Shown one piece after another: positions 5,985 through 12,878 of a DNA stretch of 13,089 nucleotides. A model generated the notes under the pieces. The model was not told the origin of the DNA, did not search any database, and saw only the letters and a program-made list of their open reading frames with translations. Position 1 is the stretch's first letter. The number at the start of each line of letters is the position of its first letter. The DNA comes from an uncultured Eubacteriales bacterium (GTDB taxonomy: Bacteria > Bacillota > Clostridia > Christensenellales > Aristaeellaceae), in contig USDD01000076.1 in the NCBI GenBank assembly GCA_900553265.1, positions 1 through 13,089 of the forward strand, in the 5' to 3' direction. The position numbers and the translations under genes are program-made.

Positions 5985-7955
5985 TTACTCGAACAGCACC
6001 ACGGCCATTTCCCACGGCTGCATCCCGGGGACGCGGGCATAGACGAACTCGCCGTCGCGGCGGGTTTCCAGCGCCATGTCCGCGCGGTTCAGGCCCATGG
6101 ACACGGCCTTCGCCGCCGCGCCGCGGAACATCACCTCGAAGGGGCGGGCGGGGCCGGTCTCGGCGTTGATGAGCAGCACGGCGGCGCGGTTTTCGTCGCC
6201 GCGCACCCAGACGCTCACCCGCGGCGGGTCGTACTCGTCGGAGGGATGGAGCAGCACGGGTGCGCCCAGCGCCTTCTGAACCTCGCGCATCATGTGCAGC
6301 CGTCCCGGCGTGCCGGTGAATCGATAGGGCGCGTAGCCCAGCGCCACCACGTTATGGTACTTCGCGGCGCAGATCTCGTCGGGAATGCCGTAGGGGCGCG
6401 CGCGCAGGCTCAGCGTTTCCACCTCGTCGCTGAGCGGCTCCAGATTGTAGTAGGGGCCGAAGATGCCGCCGCGCTCCGCGCCGGCAAAGCCGCCGTCGTA
6501 GGCCGAGGGCGCGAGCTTCTCCGAGCCGCTGTGGGAGACCTCTTTAATGCGCACGCCGCACCTCTCGCCGAAGCCGCGCTCCCAGAGCACCTGAAGCGCC
6601 AGCCCGTCCACGAACAGGGGCTTTCTGAGCATCTCGTCCAGCTCCTCGTCGGAGAACAGCTCCGCCGTGCGCCCCTGAAGCAGCGCGGCGTAAGCGCCCC
6701 TCGGGTCGGCGGTGATGGGAAGGCCGAAATTCGGCCACTCGGCGACGCAGCGGTTGGCGCTGTAGTCGGGATCGTCCTCGTGGAACCAGCCCCTCTCGCC
6801 CACCTTCATGTCGGCGGCGGCCCATTCGCTGAAGGCCGCCCACACGCCGCGCTGGGGAAGGCCCTCCGCGAAGGTCAGATAGCGGTCGAAGAAGTCCCGG
6901 TTGGCCTTCAGCTGAGCAGCCTCGTACTTCAGGAAGTCGAAGGGATGCCCGCCGCCGGCGGAAACCAGATGGTTCATGGCCACGCCGGTGCAGCCGCCCC
7001 AGACGGACAGCGCCATCTCCATCAGGCGCGTGTCCGCCGCCTTGTTCAGCAGCGTGCCCGGGCAGCTCTCCTCCTCGTAATGGACGTGGGAGAGGACGCT
7101 TTCGGGCATGCGGCTGATCTGCCGGGACATGTCCATGGCCTTTTCGAACATGCCCATGGGCGCGTCGTCCCAGTAGAAGCCGTGGCCCGGGCGGGCGGCC
7201 TTCGCGCGCAGCGCCTCCATGCACCTTTCGATGTAGTCGCCGGAGAAGGTGGTGTGGGAGAAGCCCACGGACATGAACGGCGTGTCGATGGACGGATCCA
7301 CCTCGTCCACCGCCTCGCGCACGGCGCGGCAGTAGGTGGCCAGACGCTCCGCGCCGTAGGCCGACCATTTGCGGCGCAGCGCGCGGTTCTCCGGCCGGTT
7401 CAGCGCGGCCACGAGGGTCTCGCGGTCGGCAAAGCGGCCGCCGTCGAAATGGCGCACGCAGTTCGGACAGAAGCAGGGGTAGCTGGTGCCGCCCAGATGG
7501 GTCAGGCGGCAGTCGTCGTCCACCCAGACAAAGGACGCGCCTGTCTGAGCAAAGAGTTTATAGCGCGCCCTGGTGTAGGCCAGAAATTCCGGCGACACGG
7601 GGCAGGCGGTGCCGATGGACTTCACGCCGTCGCAGCCCACCATGGACTGAAACGGCATGGGCGGGCGGCCGTTGTCGGCGTAGTAGGGCTCGTCGGTGCC
7701 GAAGGTGGGCCAGGGATTGATGCCCACGCGGACGCCCCGGGCGCGGGCCGCGGCGGCGGGAATCCTGAAGCGCTCGCACTTTTCGGCGATGCTCTCCAGC
7801 GGCTCGTAGCAGTAGCTCGTCGGCTCGCTGAGGATGATCCACAGCTCGTCGGCCACGCTCGTTTCGTCGGTCAGACGGTCGAGAAGCTCCTCGAAAACTT
7901 TGGGGTCGTCGGCGGCGTCCAGCGCCATGCGCCAGGAAATAGTATAGCGTTTCAT
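5985..7955 (-). CDS. Uncharacterised glycoside-hydrolase-like protein (656 residues)
   Basis: No exact family is recognised. The N-terminal part (about 1-360) alternates strands and helices as in a TIM barrel, with NPWPTFG (80-86), FVWVDDDCRL (142-151) and CFCPNC (161-166). The run of three Asp followed by a CxCxxC cluster is typical of poorly described glycoside-hydrolase-like families; the Asp residues may lie at the active site and the cysteines may bind zinc. The segment FSDEELDEMLRKPLFVDG (434-451) resembles the amidotransferase-like domain that follows the barrel in GH42-type beta-galactosidases, and the end (about 575-656) looks like a beta-sandwich. No signal peptide is seen, so it would act in the cytoplasm on imported sugar. 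ATG at 7955 follows AAGGAAGGA by about 8 bases. It shares a motif block with the protein at 11658. Substrate and activity are unknown. Confidence 0.75.
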   Translation of the reverse strand: MKRYTISWRMALDAADDPKVFEELLDRLTDETSVADELWIILSEPTSYCYEPLESIAEKCERFRIPAAAARARGVRVGINPWPTFGTDEPYYADNGRPPMPFQSMVGCDGVKSIGTACPVSPEFLAYTRARYKLFAQTGASFVWVDDDCRLTHLGGTSYPCFCPNCVRHFDGGRFADRETLVAALNRPENRALRRKWSAYGAERLATYCRAVREAVDEVDPSIDTPFMSVGFSHTTFSGDYIERCMEALRAKAARPGHGFYWDDAPMGMFEKAMDMSRQISRMPESVLSHVHYEEESCPGTLLNKAADTRLMEMALSVWGGCTGVAMNHLVSAGGGHPFDFLKYEAAQLKANRDFFDRYLTFAEGLPQRGVWAAFSEWAAADMKVGERGWFHEDDPDYSANRCVAEWPNFGLPITADPRGAYAALLQGRTAELFSDEELDEMLRKPLFVDGLALQVLWERGFGERCGVRIKEVSHSGSEKLAPSAYDGGFAGAERGGIFGPYYNLEPLSDEVETLSLRARPYGIPDEICAAKYHNVVALGYAPYRFTGTPGRLHMMREVQKALGAPVLLHPSDEYDPPRVSVWVRGDENRAAVLLINAETGPARPFEVMFRGAAAKAVSMGLNRADMALETRRDGEFVYARVPGMQPWEMAVVLFE

Positions 7956-7975
7956 GGGGTGGTTCCTTCCTTTAT

Positions 7976-8021
7976 GTTATGAATGTGCGAAAATCATAAC
8001 ACAGCCCGGGGCGAATGTAAA
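7976..8021 (-). promoter_or_regulatory. Promoter and operator-like palindrome of the 656-residue gene
   Basis: On the minus strand TTTACA (8021-8016) and TATGAT (7998-7993) are 17 bases apart, each matching consensus in five of six positions. A perfect 7-bp inverted repeat, GTTATGA (7976-7982) and TCATAAC (7994-8000) with 11 bases between, covers the -10 box and the start of transcription, as expected of a repressor site. The binding protein is unknown. Confidence 0.6.
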
Positions 8022-8064
8022 CCCCTCAAAACCCTTTTTGTCCGGCGCGGTGCGCTTTTTTCCC

Positions 8065-8094
8065 TTGACATTGCCCCGCACCGGGCATTATAAT
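8065..8094 (+). promoter_or_regulatory. Consensus sigma-A promoter of the metG unit
   Basis: TTGACA (8065-8070) and TATAAT (8089-8094) are both perfect and 18 bases apart. Transcription should start near 8101, right before the T-box leader. Such a strong promoter fits control by attenuation downstream. Confidence 0.92.
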
Positions 8095-8100
8095 AGAGAA

Positions 8101-8341
8101 AAGAAACGACGATGACGAAGAGAGTACCGCGTCTGCGCCGCTCCCAAGAGAGCCGGGGAAGCTGAAAACCGGCGGGCGGGCGCGCGGGAACATGGCTTCC
8201 GAGTTCTCCGGGCAAGGGCGCGCGCCTGAACCCGGGGCGGCTTTCCGTTCCGTTACCGACGGCCAAGGCCCGCGCATGCGGGTGAACAGGGTTGGTACCG
8301 CGTTTGTCCCACAAACGCCCCTTTGAACGAGGGGCGTTTTT
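8101..8341 (+). ncRNA. T-box leader (methionine specific) controlling metG
   Basis: The leader senses uncharged tRNA and lets transcription read through only when aminoacylation is short. Seen in order: the GA-rich entry of stem I, GATGACGAAGAGAGTA (8111-8126); the distal AGAGAGCCGG element (8147-8156), with GCCGG pairing to CCGGC (8169-8173); a specifier ATG at 8192-8194 followed by a purine, matching tRNA-Met; a hairpin CCCGC-GCAT-GCGGG (8269-8282) as stem III; the T-box motif AGGGTTGGTACCGCG (8288-8302); and a terminator (8313-8341). TGGT at 8293-8296 can pair with an ACCA tRNA end. AGGG of the motif can pair with CCCT of the terminator stem to form the antiterminator. The motif has one T more than the usual AGGGTGGNACCGCG. 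The downstream gene is metG, which agrees with the specifier. Confidence 0.93.
8313..8341 (+). terminator. metG: T-box terminator hairpin before metG
   Basis: AAACGCCCCT (8313-8322) pairs with AGGGGCGTTT (8330-8339), loop of 7 bases, and is followed by T residues through 8341. It lies 41 bases before the metG ATG and is the off state of the T-box switch. Confidence 0.93.
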
Positions 8342-8382
8342 CATTTCAACCATTCTCAATCAATGGACAGGAGGGGTTTTCC

Positions 8383-10362
8383 ATGGCTGACAGGCCGAAA
8401 TTCTACATCACCACGCCCATCTACTATCCCTCGGGCAACATGCACATCGGCCACACCTACACCACCGTGGCCGCCGACACCATGACCCGCTTCAAGAAGA
8501 TGCTGGGCTACGACACCTTCTTCCTCACCGGCACCGACGAGCACGGCCAGAAGATCGAGCGCAAGGCCGAGGCCGCCGGCGTGACGCCCCAGCAGTTCGT
8601 GGACAAAATCGTCGCCGAGACCAAGGATCTGTGGAAGCTGATGAACATCGAATACGACGACTTCATCCGCACCACCGACGAGCGCCACGTGAAGATCGTG
8701 CAGAAGATCTTCCGGCAGTTCTACGATCAGGGCGACATCTACAAGAGCGAATACGAGGGCCAGTACTGCGCCGAGTGCGAGGCGTTCTGGACGCCCTCTC
8801 AGCTCAAGGAGGGCAATCTCTGCCCCGACTGCGGCCGCCCCTGCGAGACCGCCCATGAGGAGAGCTATTTCTTCCGCATGAGCAAGTATCAGGACTGGAT
8901 CATCGACTACATCGAGAGCCATCCGGACTTCATCCAGCCGCCGTCCCGCGCCAACGAGATGCTCAACAACTTCCTGCGCCCGGGCCTTCAGGATCTGTGC
9001 GTGTCCCGCACGTCCTTCAAGTGGGGCATTCCCGTGGACTTCGACCCCAAGCACGTGGTCTACGTCTGGATCGACGCGCTGACCAACTACATCACCGCCC
9101 TGGGCTACGGCACCGACCACGACGAGCTGTTCAAAAAATACTGGCCCGCGGACATCCATCTGGTGGGCAAGGAGATCGTGCGCTTCCACACCATCTACTG
9201 GCCCATCATGCTCCACGCGCTGGGACTTCCGCTGCCCAAGCGCGTGTTCGGCCACGGCTGGCTGCTCTTCGGCAACGACAAGATGTCCAAGTCCAAGGGC
9301 AACGTGGTCTATCCCGGCCCCATCGTCGAGCGCTACGGCGTGGACGCGCTGCGCTATTATCTCATGCGCGAGATGCCCTTCGGCGCGGACGGCAACTACA
9401 CCAACGAGGCGCTGCTGACCCGCATGAACGCCGATCTGGTCAACGACCTGGGCAACCTCGTGTCCCGCACCGTAGCCATGATCGAGAAGTACTTCGGCGG
9501 AATCGTGCCCGAGCCGGGCGCGGAGGAGGAGGCCGACCGCGCGCTGCGCGAGCGCTTCGAGGCGCTGCCCGCCATCTTTGAAAAGCAGATGGACGACCTG
9601 CAGTTCTCCGTGGCGCTGGCCGAGGTGTGGAAGCTCATCGGCGACTGCAACCGCTACATCGACCTGACCCAGCCCTGGGTGCTGTGCAAGAGCGAGGAAA
9701 CCCTGCCGCGGCTGAAGACCGTTCTGTACAACCTCGCCGAGTGCATCCGCGCCGTGGCGGTGTACATCCGCCCCGCCATGCCTTCCACCCCCGCGCGCAT
9801 CTACGAGCAGCTGGGCGTGACCGACGAGAGCCTTCAGACCTGGGAATCCATCCAGAAGTTCGGCGGCCTGAAGCCCGGCACCAAGGTGCAGAAGGGCGCG
9901 GCGCTGTTCCCCCGCGTGGACGTGAAGAAGGAGCTGGAGGCCCTCTCCGGCGGAAAGGAAGAAGCGCCTGAGAAGGAAGAAAAGAAGCCCGAGAAGAAGG
10001 CCGAGGCCCCCAAGGCGGAGGAAGCCAAAGCGGAAATCGCCACCTTCGACGACTTCATGAAGATCAGGCTCATCGCCGCGAAGGTCATTGCCTGCGAAAG
10101 GGTGGCCAAGTCCGATAAGCTCCTCAAGGAGACGCTGGACGTGGGCGGCGGCGTGACCAAGACCGTCTGCTCCGGCATCGCCAAATACTACACGCCCGAG
10201 GAGATGGTGGGCAAGACCGTGGTCATGGTCAACAACTTCGCCCCGCGCAAGATGGCGGGACAGGTCTCCGAGGGCATGCTGCTGTGCGCCGAGGATCCCG
10301 ACGGCAGGGTGCGCCTGCTGACCGTGGACGGCGACGTGGCTCCCGGCAGCGAGATCGGCTGA
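8383..10362 (+). CDS. metG: Methionyl-tRNA synthetase with C-terminal tRNA-binding domain
   Basis: The 659-residue product charges tRNA-Met with methionine. Seen in order: the class I catalytic domain with HIGH (21-24) and KMSKS (300-304); a zinc knuckle formed by C129-x2-C132 and C147-x2-C150; the WIDALTNY region (229-236); an anticodon-binding helical domain (about 345-515); a Lys/Glu/Ala-rich linker (about 522-552); and a C-terminal OB-fold of the Trbp111/EMAP-II type (about 556-659) that holds the tRNA and supports the dimer. This is the standard long form in Firmicutes. The frame is open from 8323, but ATG at 8383 is chosen because AGGAGG (8369-8374) is 8 bases upstream and the product then starts with the usual KFYITTPIYY; the upstream part overlaps the T-box terminator. 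It stands alone behind its T-box and ends before a terminator. Confidence 0.97.
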   Translation: MADRPKFYITTPIYYPSGNMHIGHTYTTVAADTMTRFKKMLGYDTFFLTGTDEHGQKIERKAEAAGVTPQQFVDKIVAETKDLWKLMNIEYDDFIRTTDERHVKIVQKIFRQFYDQGDIYKSEYEGQYCAECEAFWTPSQLKEGNLCPDCGRPCETAHEESYFFRMSKYQDWIIDYIESHPDFIQPPSRANEMLNNFLRPGLQDLCVSRTSFKWGIPVDFDPKHVVYVWIDALTNYITALGYGTDHDELFKKYWPADIHLVGKEIVRFHTIYWPIMLHALGLPLPKRVFGHGWLLFGNDKMSKSKGNVVYPGPIVERYGVDALRYYLMREMPFGADGNYTNEALLTRMNADLVNDLGNLVSRTVAMIEKYFGGIVPEPGAEEEADRALRERFEALPAIFEKQMDDLQFSVALAEVWKLIGDCNRYIDLTQPWVLCKSEETLPRLKTVLYNLAECIRAVAVYIRPAMPSTPARIYEQLGVTDESLQTWESIQKFGGLKPGTKVQKGAALFPRVDVKKELEALSGGKEEAPEKEEKKPEKKAEAPKAEEAKAEIATFDDFMKIRLIAAKVIACERVAKSDKLLKETLDVGGGVTKTVCSGIAKYYTPEEMVGKTVVMVNNFAPRKMAGQVSEGMLLCAEDPDGRVRLLTVDGDVAPGSEIG

Positions 10363-10372
10363 TAAGAACGAC

Positions 10373-10402
10373 GCGCCCTCCGAGACAATCGGAGGGCGCT
10401 TT
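10373..10402 (+). terminator. Terminator after metG
   Basis: A perfect 11-bp stem GCGCCCTCCGA/TCGGAGGGCGC (10373-10383 with 10389-10399), loop GACAA, is followed by TTTGTC. It begins 10 bases after the metG stop. The T tract is short, so some read-through into the next gene, which starts only 18 bases later, is possible. Confidence 0.75.
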
Positions 10403-10420
10403 GTCAAAGGAGGAGGGAAC

Positions 10421-10966
10421 GTGCAGTTTCAGAAAAACGTCACGCTGAGGGACGGCCGGGCGTGCGTCGTGCGCGCCGCGACGGCGGCGGACGGCCCGGC
10501 GGTGCTGGAAAACTTCAACCTCACCCATGGAGAGACGGACTTTCTGCTGACCTATCCCGAGGAGAACCTCTTCGACGCGGCGGCGGAGAGCCAGTATCTT
10601 CAGAAGATGGCCGACAGCGAGCGGGAAATCGAAATCGTCGCCGAGGTGGACGGCAAAATCGTCGGAACCGCGGGCGTGGAAAGTCTGGGCAATAAGCTCA
10701 AGCTGCGCCATCGCGCCGAGTTCGGCGTCAGCGTCGCCCGGGCGTTCTGGGGTCTCGGCGTCGGCCGGGCGCTGCTGGAGGCCTGCGTCGAATGCGCCCG
10801 CCGGGCGGGCTACACCCAGCTGGAGCTGACCGCCGTGGCCGAAAACGAGCGCGCGCTGAGCATGTACCGCCGGGCGGGCTTTGTGGAATTCGGCCGAAAC
10901 CCGAGGGGCTTCCGCAAAAGCGACGGCGGATACCAGACCCTCGTCTCCATGCGGATGGAGCTGTAG
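10421..10966 (+). CDS. GNAT-family N-acetyltransferase
   Basis: The 181-residue product belongs to the GNAT superfamily, which moves an acetyl group from acetyl-CoA to an amine. Motif A is FGVSVARAFWGLGVGRALLE (101-120), with the GLGVG acetyl-CoA pyrophosphate loop at 111-115; Trp is found where the general motif often has Gln or Arg. Motif B is ENERALSMYRRAGFVEFGR (141-159), which resembles RimI- and SpeG-like members. The substrate cannot be told from sequence. The start is GTG at 10421, 7 bases after AAAGGAGG (10406-10413). No promoter is evident in the 58 bases after metG, which are mostly terminator, so the gene may be expressed by read-through from metG. A long hairpin at 11031 may end its transcript. 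Confidence 0.9.
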   Translation: MQFQKNVTLRDGRACVVRAATAADGPAVLENFNLTHGETDFLLTYPEENLFDAAAESQYLQKMADSEREIEIVAEVDGKIVGTAGVESLGNKLKLRHRAEFGVSVARAFWGLGVGRALLEACVECARRAGYTQLELTAVAENERALSMYRRAGFVEFGRNPRGFRKSDGGYQTLVSMRMEL

Positions 10967-11030
10967 GCGGTGGGCGAACAGGAACGGACGGAAGGGAACG
11001 GGGAGCAAGCTCCCCCGCCACTGCCACCTT

Positions 11031-11070
11031 AGTACCCAGATATTGATACAATATCTGGGTACTTCATTTT
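11031..11070 (+). terminator. Long perfect hairpin, probable terminator after the acetyltransferase gene
   Basis: A 15-bp perfect stem AGTACCCAGATATTG/CAATATCTGGGTACT (11031-11045 with 11049-11063) has a 3-base loop and is followed by TCATTTTTG. It lies 65 bases after the acetyltransferase stop. The stem is unlike the short GC-rich terminators elsewhere in the window and could instead be part of a mobile element. Confidence 0.6.
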
Positions 11071-11401
11071 TGCATATTTGGGCGATGCGCGACGCATAAG
11101 TGGAGATAATAGAAAGGGGCAGAGCTTACTTTCCTCTGAAAATGACATTTGAACGGAGTGGAGATTCAAAACGAACCGTATCGTTCATTTTGAACATCCC
11201 TATGGAACGACCGATTTTCAGCTTAGCCTACTCATATTACTGCTTTAGGAGGCAAATTTGCACCCCCTCTTATGCTTGATATATTGAATTCATGAAAGAG
11301 CGAATGTGCATTACTGCCTTATCACGAATAACGTTCATGGTTAAAATATACTATAAAACGACACGGTATTCTCAGAAACAGATACACTATTTTGGGATGA
11401 A

Positions 11402-11442
11402 AATAGACTACTCACACGCCTTGATAAAGTGAGTAGTCTATT
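11402..11442 (-). terminator. Long hairpin behind a minus-strand gene tail
   Basis: A perfect 14-bp stem AATAGACTACTCAC/GTGAGTAGTCTATT (11402-11415 with 11429-11442) has a 13-base loop. On the minus strand it starts 7 bases after the stop codon of the short reading frame at 11449-11532 and continues into TTTTCATCCC, as a terminator for that lost gene would. Confidence 0.5.
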
Positions 11443-11448
11443 CCGCCT

Positions 11449-11532
11449 TCAGTCTGGTTGCTGTTCAACCGATATCGAACCATCCTCGCTGATCTTCAGC
11501 TTTGCCCTGTATTGCGTCTTCTTGCGATGCAC
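11449..11532 (-). pseudogene. Possible 3' tail of a lost gene (27 codons)
   Basis: On the minus strand a frame reads VHRKKTQYRAKLKISEDG followed by SISVEQQPD and a TGA stop at 11449. In frame it is open only four codons further upstream (to a TAA in the tandem repeat), and no start with a ribosome binding site is seen. The alternation of charged and hydrophobic residues and the hairpin right after the stop suggest the end of a real gene cut off by rearrangement at the repeat. The family is not recognised; a transposase or its accessory protein would fit the setting. Confidence 0.35.
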
Positions 11533-11574
11533 ACTATTTGACGTTTACAAATGCACGCTATTTGACGTTTACAA
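11527..11574. repeat. Two tandem copies of a 24-bp repeat, possibly an insertion-sequence end
   Basis: Copies at 11527-11550 and 11551-11574 differ at one base (A at 11533, G at 11557). Each contains CTATTTGACGTTTACAA. Read on the minus strand the repeat starts TTGTAAACGTC. Multiple short repeats near the end are typical of IS21-like elements, where they bind transposase; this assignment is weak. A degenerate partial match, ACACTATTT, lies at about 11384. Confidence 0.6.
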
Positions 11575-11600
11575 AAGGCCTTTTCTTTTAACTTTGAATG

Positions 11601-11609
11601 TGCTATAAT
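11601..11609 (+). promoter_or_regulatory. Extended -10 promoter of the 357-residue gene
   Basis: TGCTATAAT (11601-11609) is a perfect extended -10 element (TGn before TATAAT). The -35 position (11581-11586, TTTTCT) is poor, which an extended -10 can offset. Transcription would start near 11616, giving a leader of about 42 bases. It lies 27 bases to the right of the tandem repeats. Confidence 0.7.
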
Positions 11610-11657
11610 GCGCGCAGATTATCCTGTGTGTTATTTAACATCGAAGGAGAGAGAAAA

Positions 11658-12731
11658 ATGAGCAAGCTGAGGTTCAATTATGGTTTTCGTGCACACGAGG
11701 TGCTGCATCATCCTGAAGCGCCACAGCGCATTCGGTGGCTAAAGGAATGCGGTGTGGAGACGATCTGGCTGGACGGCTATTTTTATGGACATTACGAGGC
11801 CGATGACGAGACGATGCTCGCGGCGAAGCGACGGCTGGAGGACGAGGGTTTCGATGTGAACGCCATCAGCGTGCCGGTGGGCCATCCCGGCAATTCGCTG
11901 AACCCGGAGGACGATACGCTGGAGCTGGAAATTCCCAAGACGTGGCGCTATCGCATGGAGCCCGACTGCAAGCCGCACTTTTTCTGTGCCTGCATCGAGG
12001 ACGTGATGGTTGAGGACAACGGCCGGGCGGCGGAAAAGTATGCACAGATGGGCTTTCGGAAGCTGTTTTTCGACGACGATCTTCGAATGGGCGAGTGCGG
12101 AAGGGAGATCGGCGGCTGTTTCTGTCCGGCGTGCATGAAGGAGTTTAACCAAAGAACCGGCCTTGCGCTGCAGCCGAAGGCGCTGGACGCGATGCTCAGG
12201 AAGGACGAGGCGGATTGCTCGGACGAGGAAAAGGGCGTTCGCGCCGAGTGGATTCGCTATAACTGCGAAAAGGTGACGCGCCTGCTAAAGCGCTGCGACG
12301 TGCCGGGATTGCAGATCGGCACGATGCTGATGTACAAGGGCGACCGGCGGCACGGCCTGGACGTGGAAATGATGAAGGCGGCGGTGCCGAACTGCATGTT
12401 CCGCGTGGGTGAGTTGCACTTTTCGGACGCGGATTATCTCGCACCCGGTGGACGGGAGGCCCTTTCGGAGAGCGTGCGCGGCCATATGAGCCGCATCGGA
12501 GCCAACGACACATACAGCGAGAGTACCGTGTTCCCGCCGCGGGCAATGAGTCCCGAGACGCTGATGGACAAGCTGCGGCTAGAGGTTCAGCTGGGACTGC
12601 GCAACATTTTCCTAATGAGCGGCACGTGGTTCCTGACGGAACCCTACTGGAAGGCGCTGGCAGCGGAGCGGCCGAATCTGGAGGCACTGGCAGAGAAACT
12701 GAACAGTGCGAAATTTTACAATTCAAAATGA
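11658..12731 (+). CDS. Uncharacterised glycoside-hydrolase-like protein (357 residues)
   Basis: No named family is recognised. The product looks like a single TIM-barrel domain: an early FNYGFRAHE (6-14), IWLDGYFYGHYE (36-47), FFDDDLRM (137-144), CFCPAC (154-159) and a last strand near NIFLMSGTWF (316-325). DDDxR plus CFCPxC has the same 15-residue spacing as in the 656-residue protein at 5985, and AQxG before it and W-x2-Y-x2-E after it also recur, so the two are related. This protein lacks the additional C-terminal domains of the longer one. No signal peptide is seen. The start is ATG at 11658, 8 bases after AAGGAG (11644-11649); the frame is open from 11598, but that part lies over the promoter. 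Third codon positions look less GC-rich than in metG or ftsH, which with the debris upstream may mean horizontal gain. Function is unknown; a sugar-acting enzyme is the best guess. Confidence 0.75.
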   Translation: MSKLRFNYGFRAHEVLHHPEAPQRIRWLKECGVETIWLDGYFYGHYEADDETMLAAKRRLEDEGFDVNAISVPVGHPGNSLNPEDDTLELEIPKTWRYRMEPDCKPHFFCACIEDVMVEDNGRAAEKYAQMGFRKLFFDDDLRMGECGREIGGCFCPACMKEFNQRTGLALQPKALDAMLRKDEADCSDEEKGVRAEWIRYNCEKVTRLLKRCDVPGLQIGTMLMYKGDRRHGLDVEMMKAAVPNCMFRVGELHFSDADYLAPGGREALSESVRGHMSRIGANDTYSESTVFPPRAMSPETLMDKLRLEVQLGLRNIFLMSGTWFLTEPYWKALAAERPNLEALAEKLNSAKFYNSK

Positions 12732-12762
12732 CGCATACTTCATTCTGAACGATCAGCTTGTC

Positions 12763-12789
12763 AAAAAGGTCGCAAAAGCGGCCTTTTTT
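12763..12789 (+). terminator. Strong terminator after the 357-residue gene, probably bidirectional
   Basis: AAAAAGGTCGC (12763-12773) pairs with GCGGCCTTTTT (12778-12788) with one G-U pair and the loop AAAA; T residues run to 12789. The A run on the left makes it work on the minus strand too. It begins 32 bases after the stop. Confidence 0.93.
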
Positions 12790-12878
12790 AATATAATAGA
12801 GCTGGTGATGATAATGTATGCTCCCCATGCCACTGCCTGAAGGCGCGTCGGCGGCGATTGGAAGGAGGCTGCGGAGTT

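Larger units (their letters stand above)
10967..11657. other. AT-richer region without an intact gene; probable mobile-element debris
   Basis: No convincing gene was found on either strand. Present are a small hairpin (11000-11015), a 15-bp perfect hairpin (11031-11063), an imperfect inverted repeat TTCAAAA...TTTTGAA (11165-11194), a 14-bp hairpin (11402-11442), a 27-codon gene tail on the minus strand, a 24-bp tandem repeat (11527-11574) and the palindrome AAAAGGCCTTTT (11573-11584). Base use is clearly more AT-rich than in the genes to the left. Open frames here reach at most about 46 codons (for example from 11142, plus) and have no ribosome binding site. The right end holds the promoter of the next gene. 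Confidence 0.6.

Noticed and set aside
11142..11282. A 46-codon plus-strand frame in the debris region
   Set aside because: No ribosome binding site, no recognisable motif, random-looking composition, and it is contained in an AT-rich stretch where such frames arise by chance.
4920..12731. A sugar-use operon linking the nucleotidyltransferase and both glycoside-hydrolase-like genes
   Set aside because: The genes are on different strands, are separated by the metG unit and several terminators, and no transporter, kinase or regulator lies between them. Only the family link between the two hydrolase-like proteins is supported.
12792..12797. TATAAT right after the terminator as a promoter for the last frame
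   Set aside because: No -35 element at 16-18 bases; the sequence there is the terminator stem. TTGTCA at 12758 is 28 bases away. It may simply be the AT-rich terminator flank.
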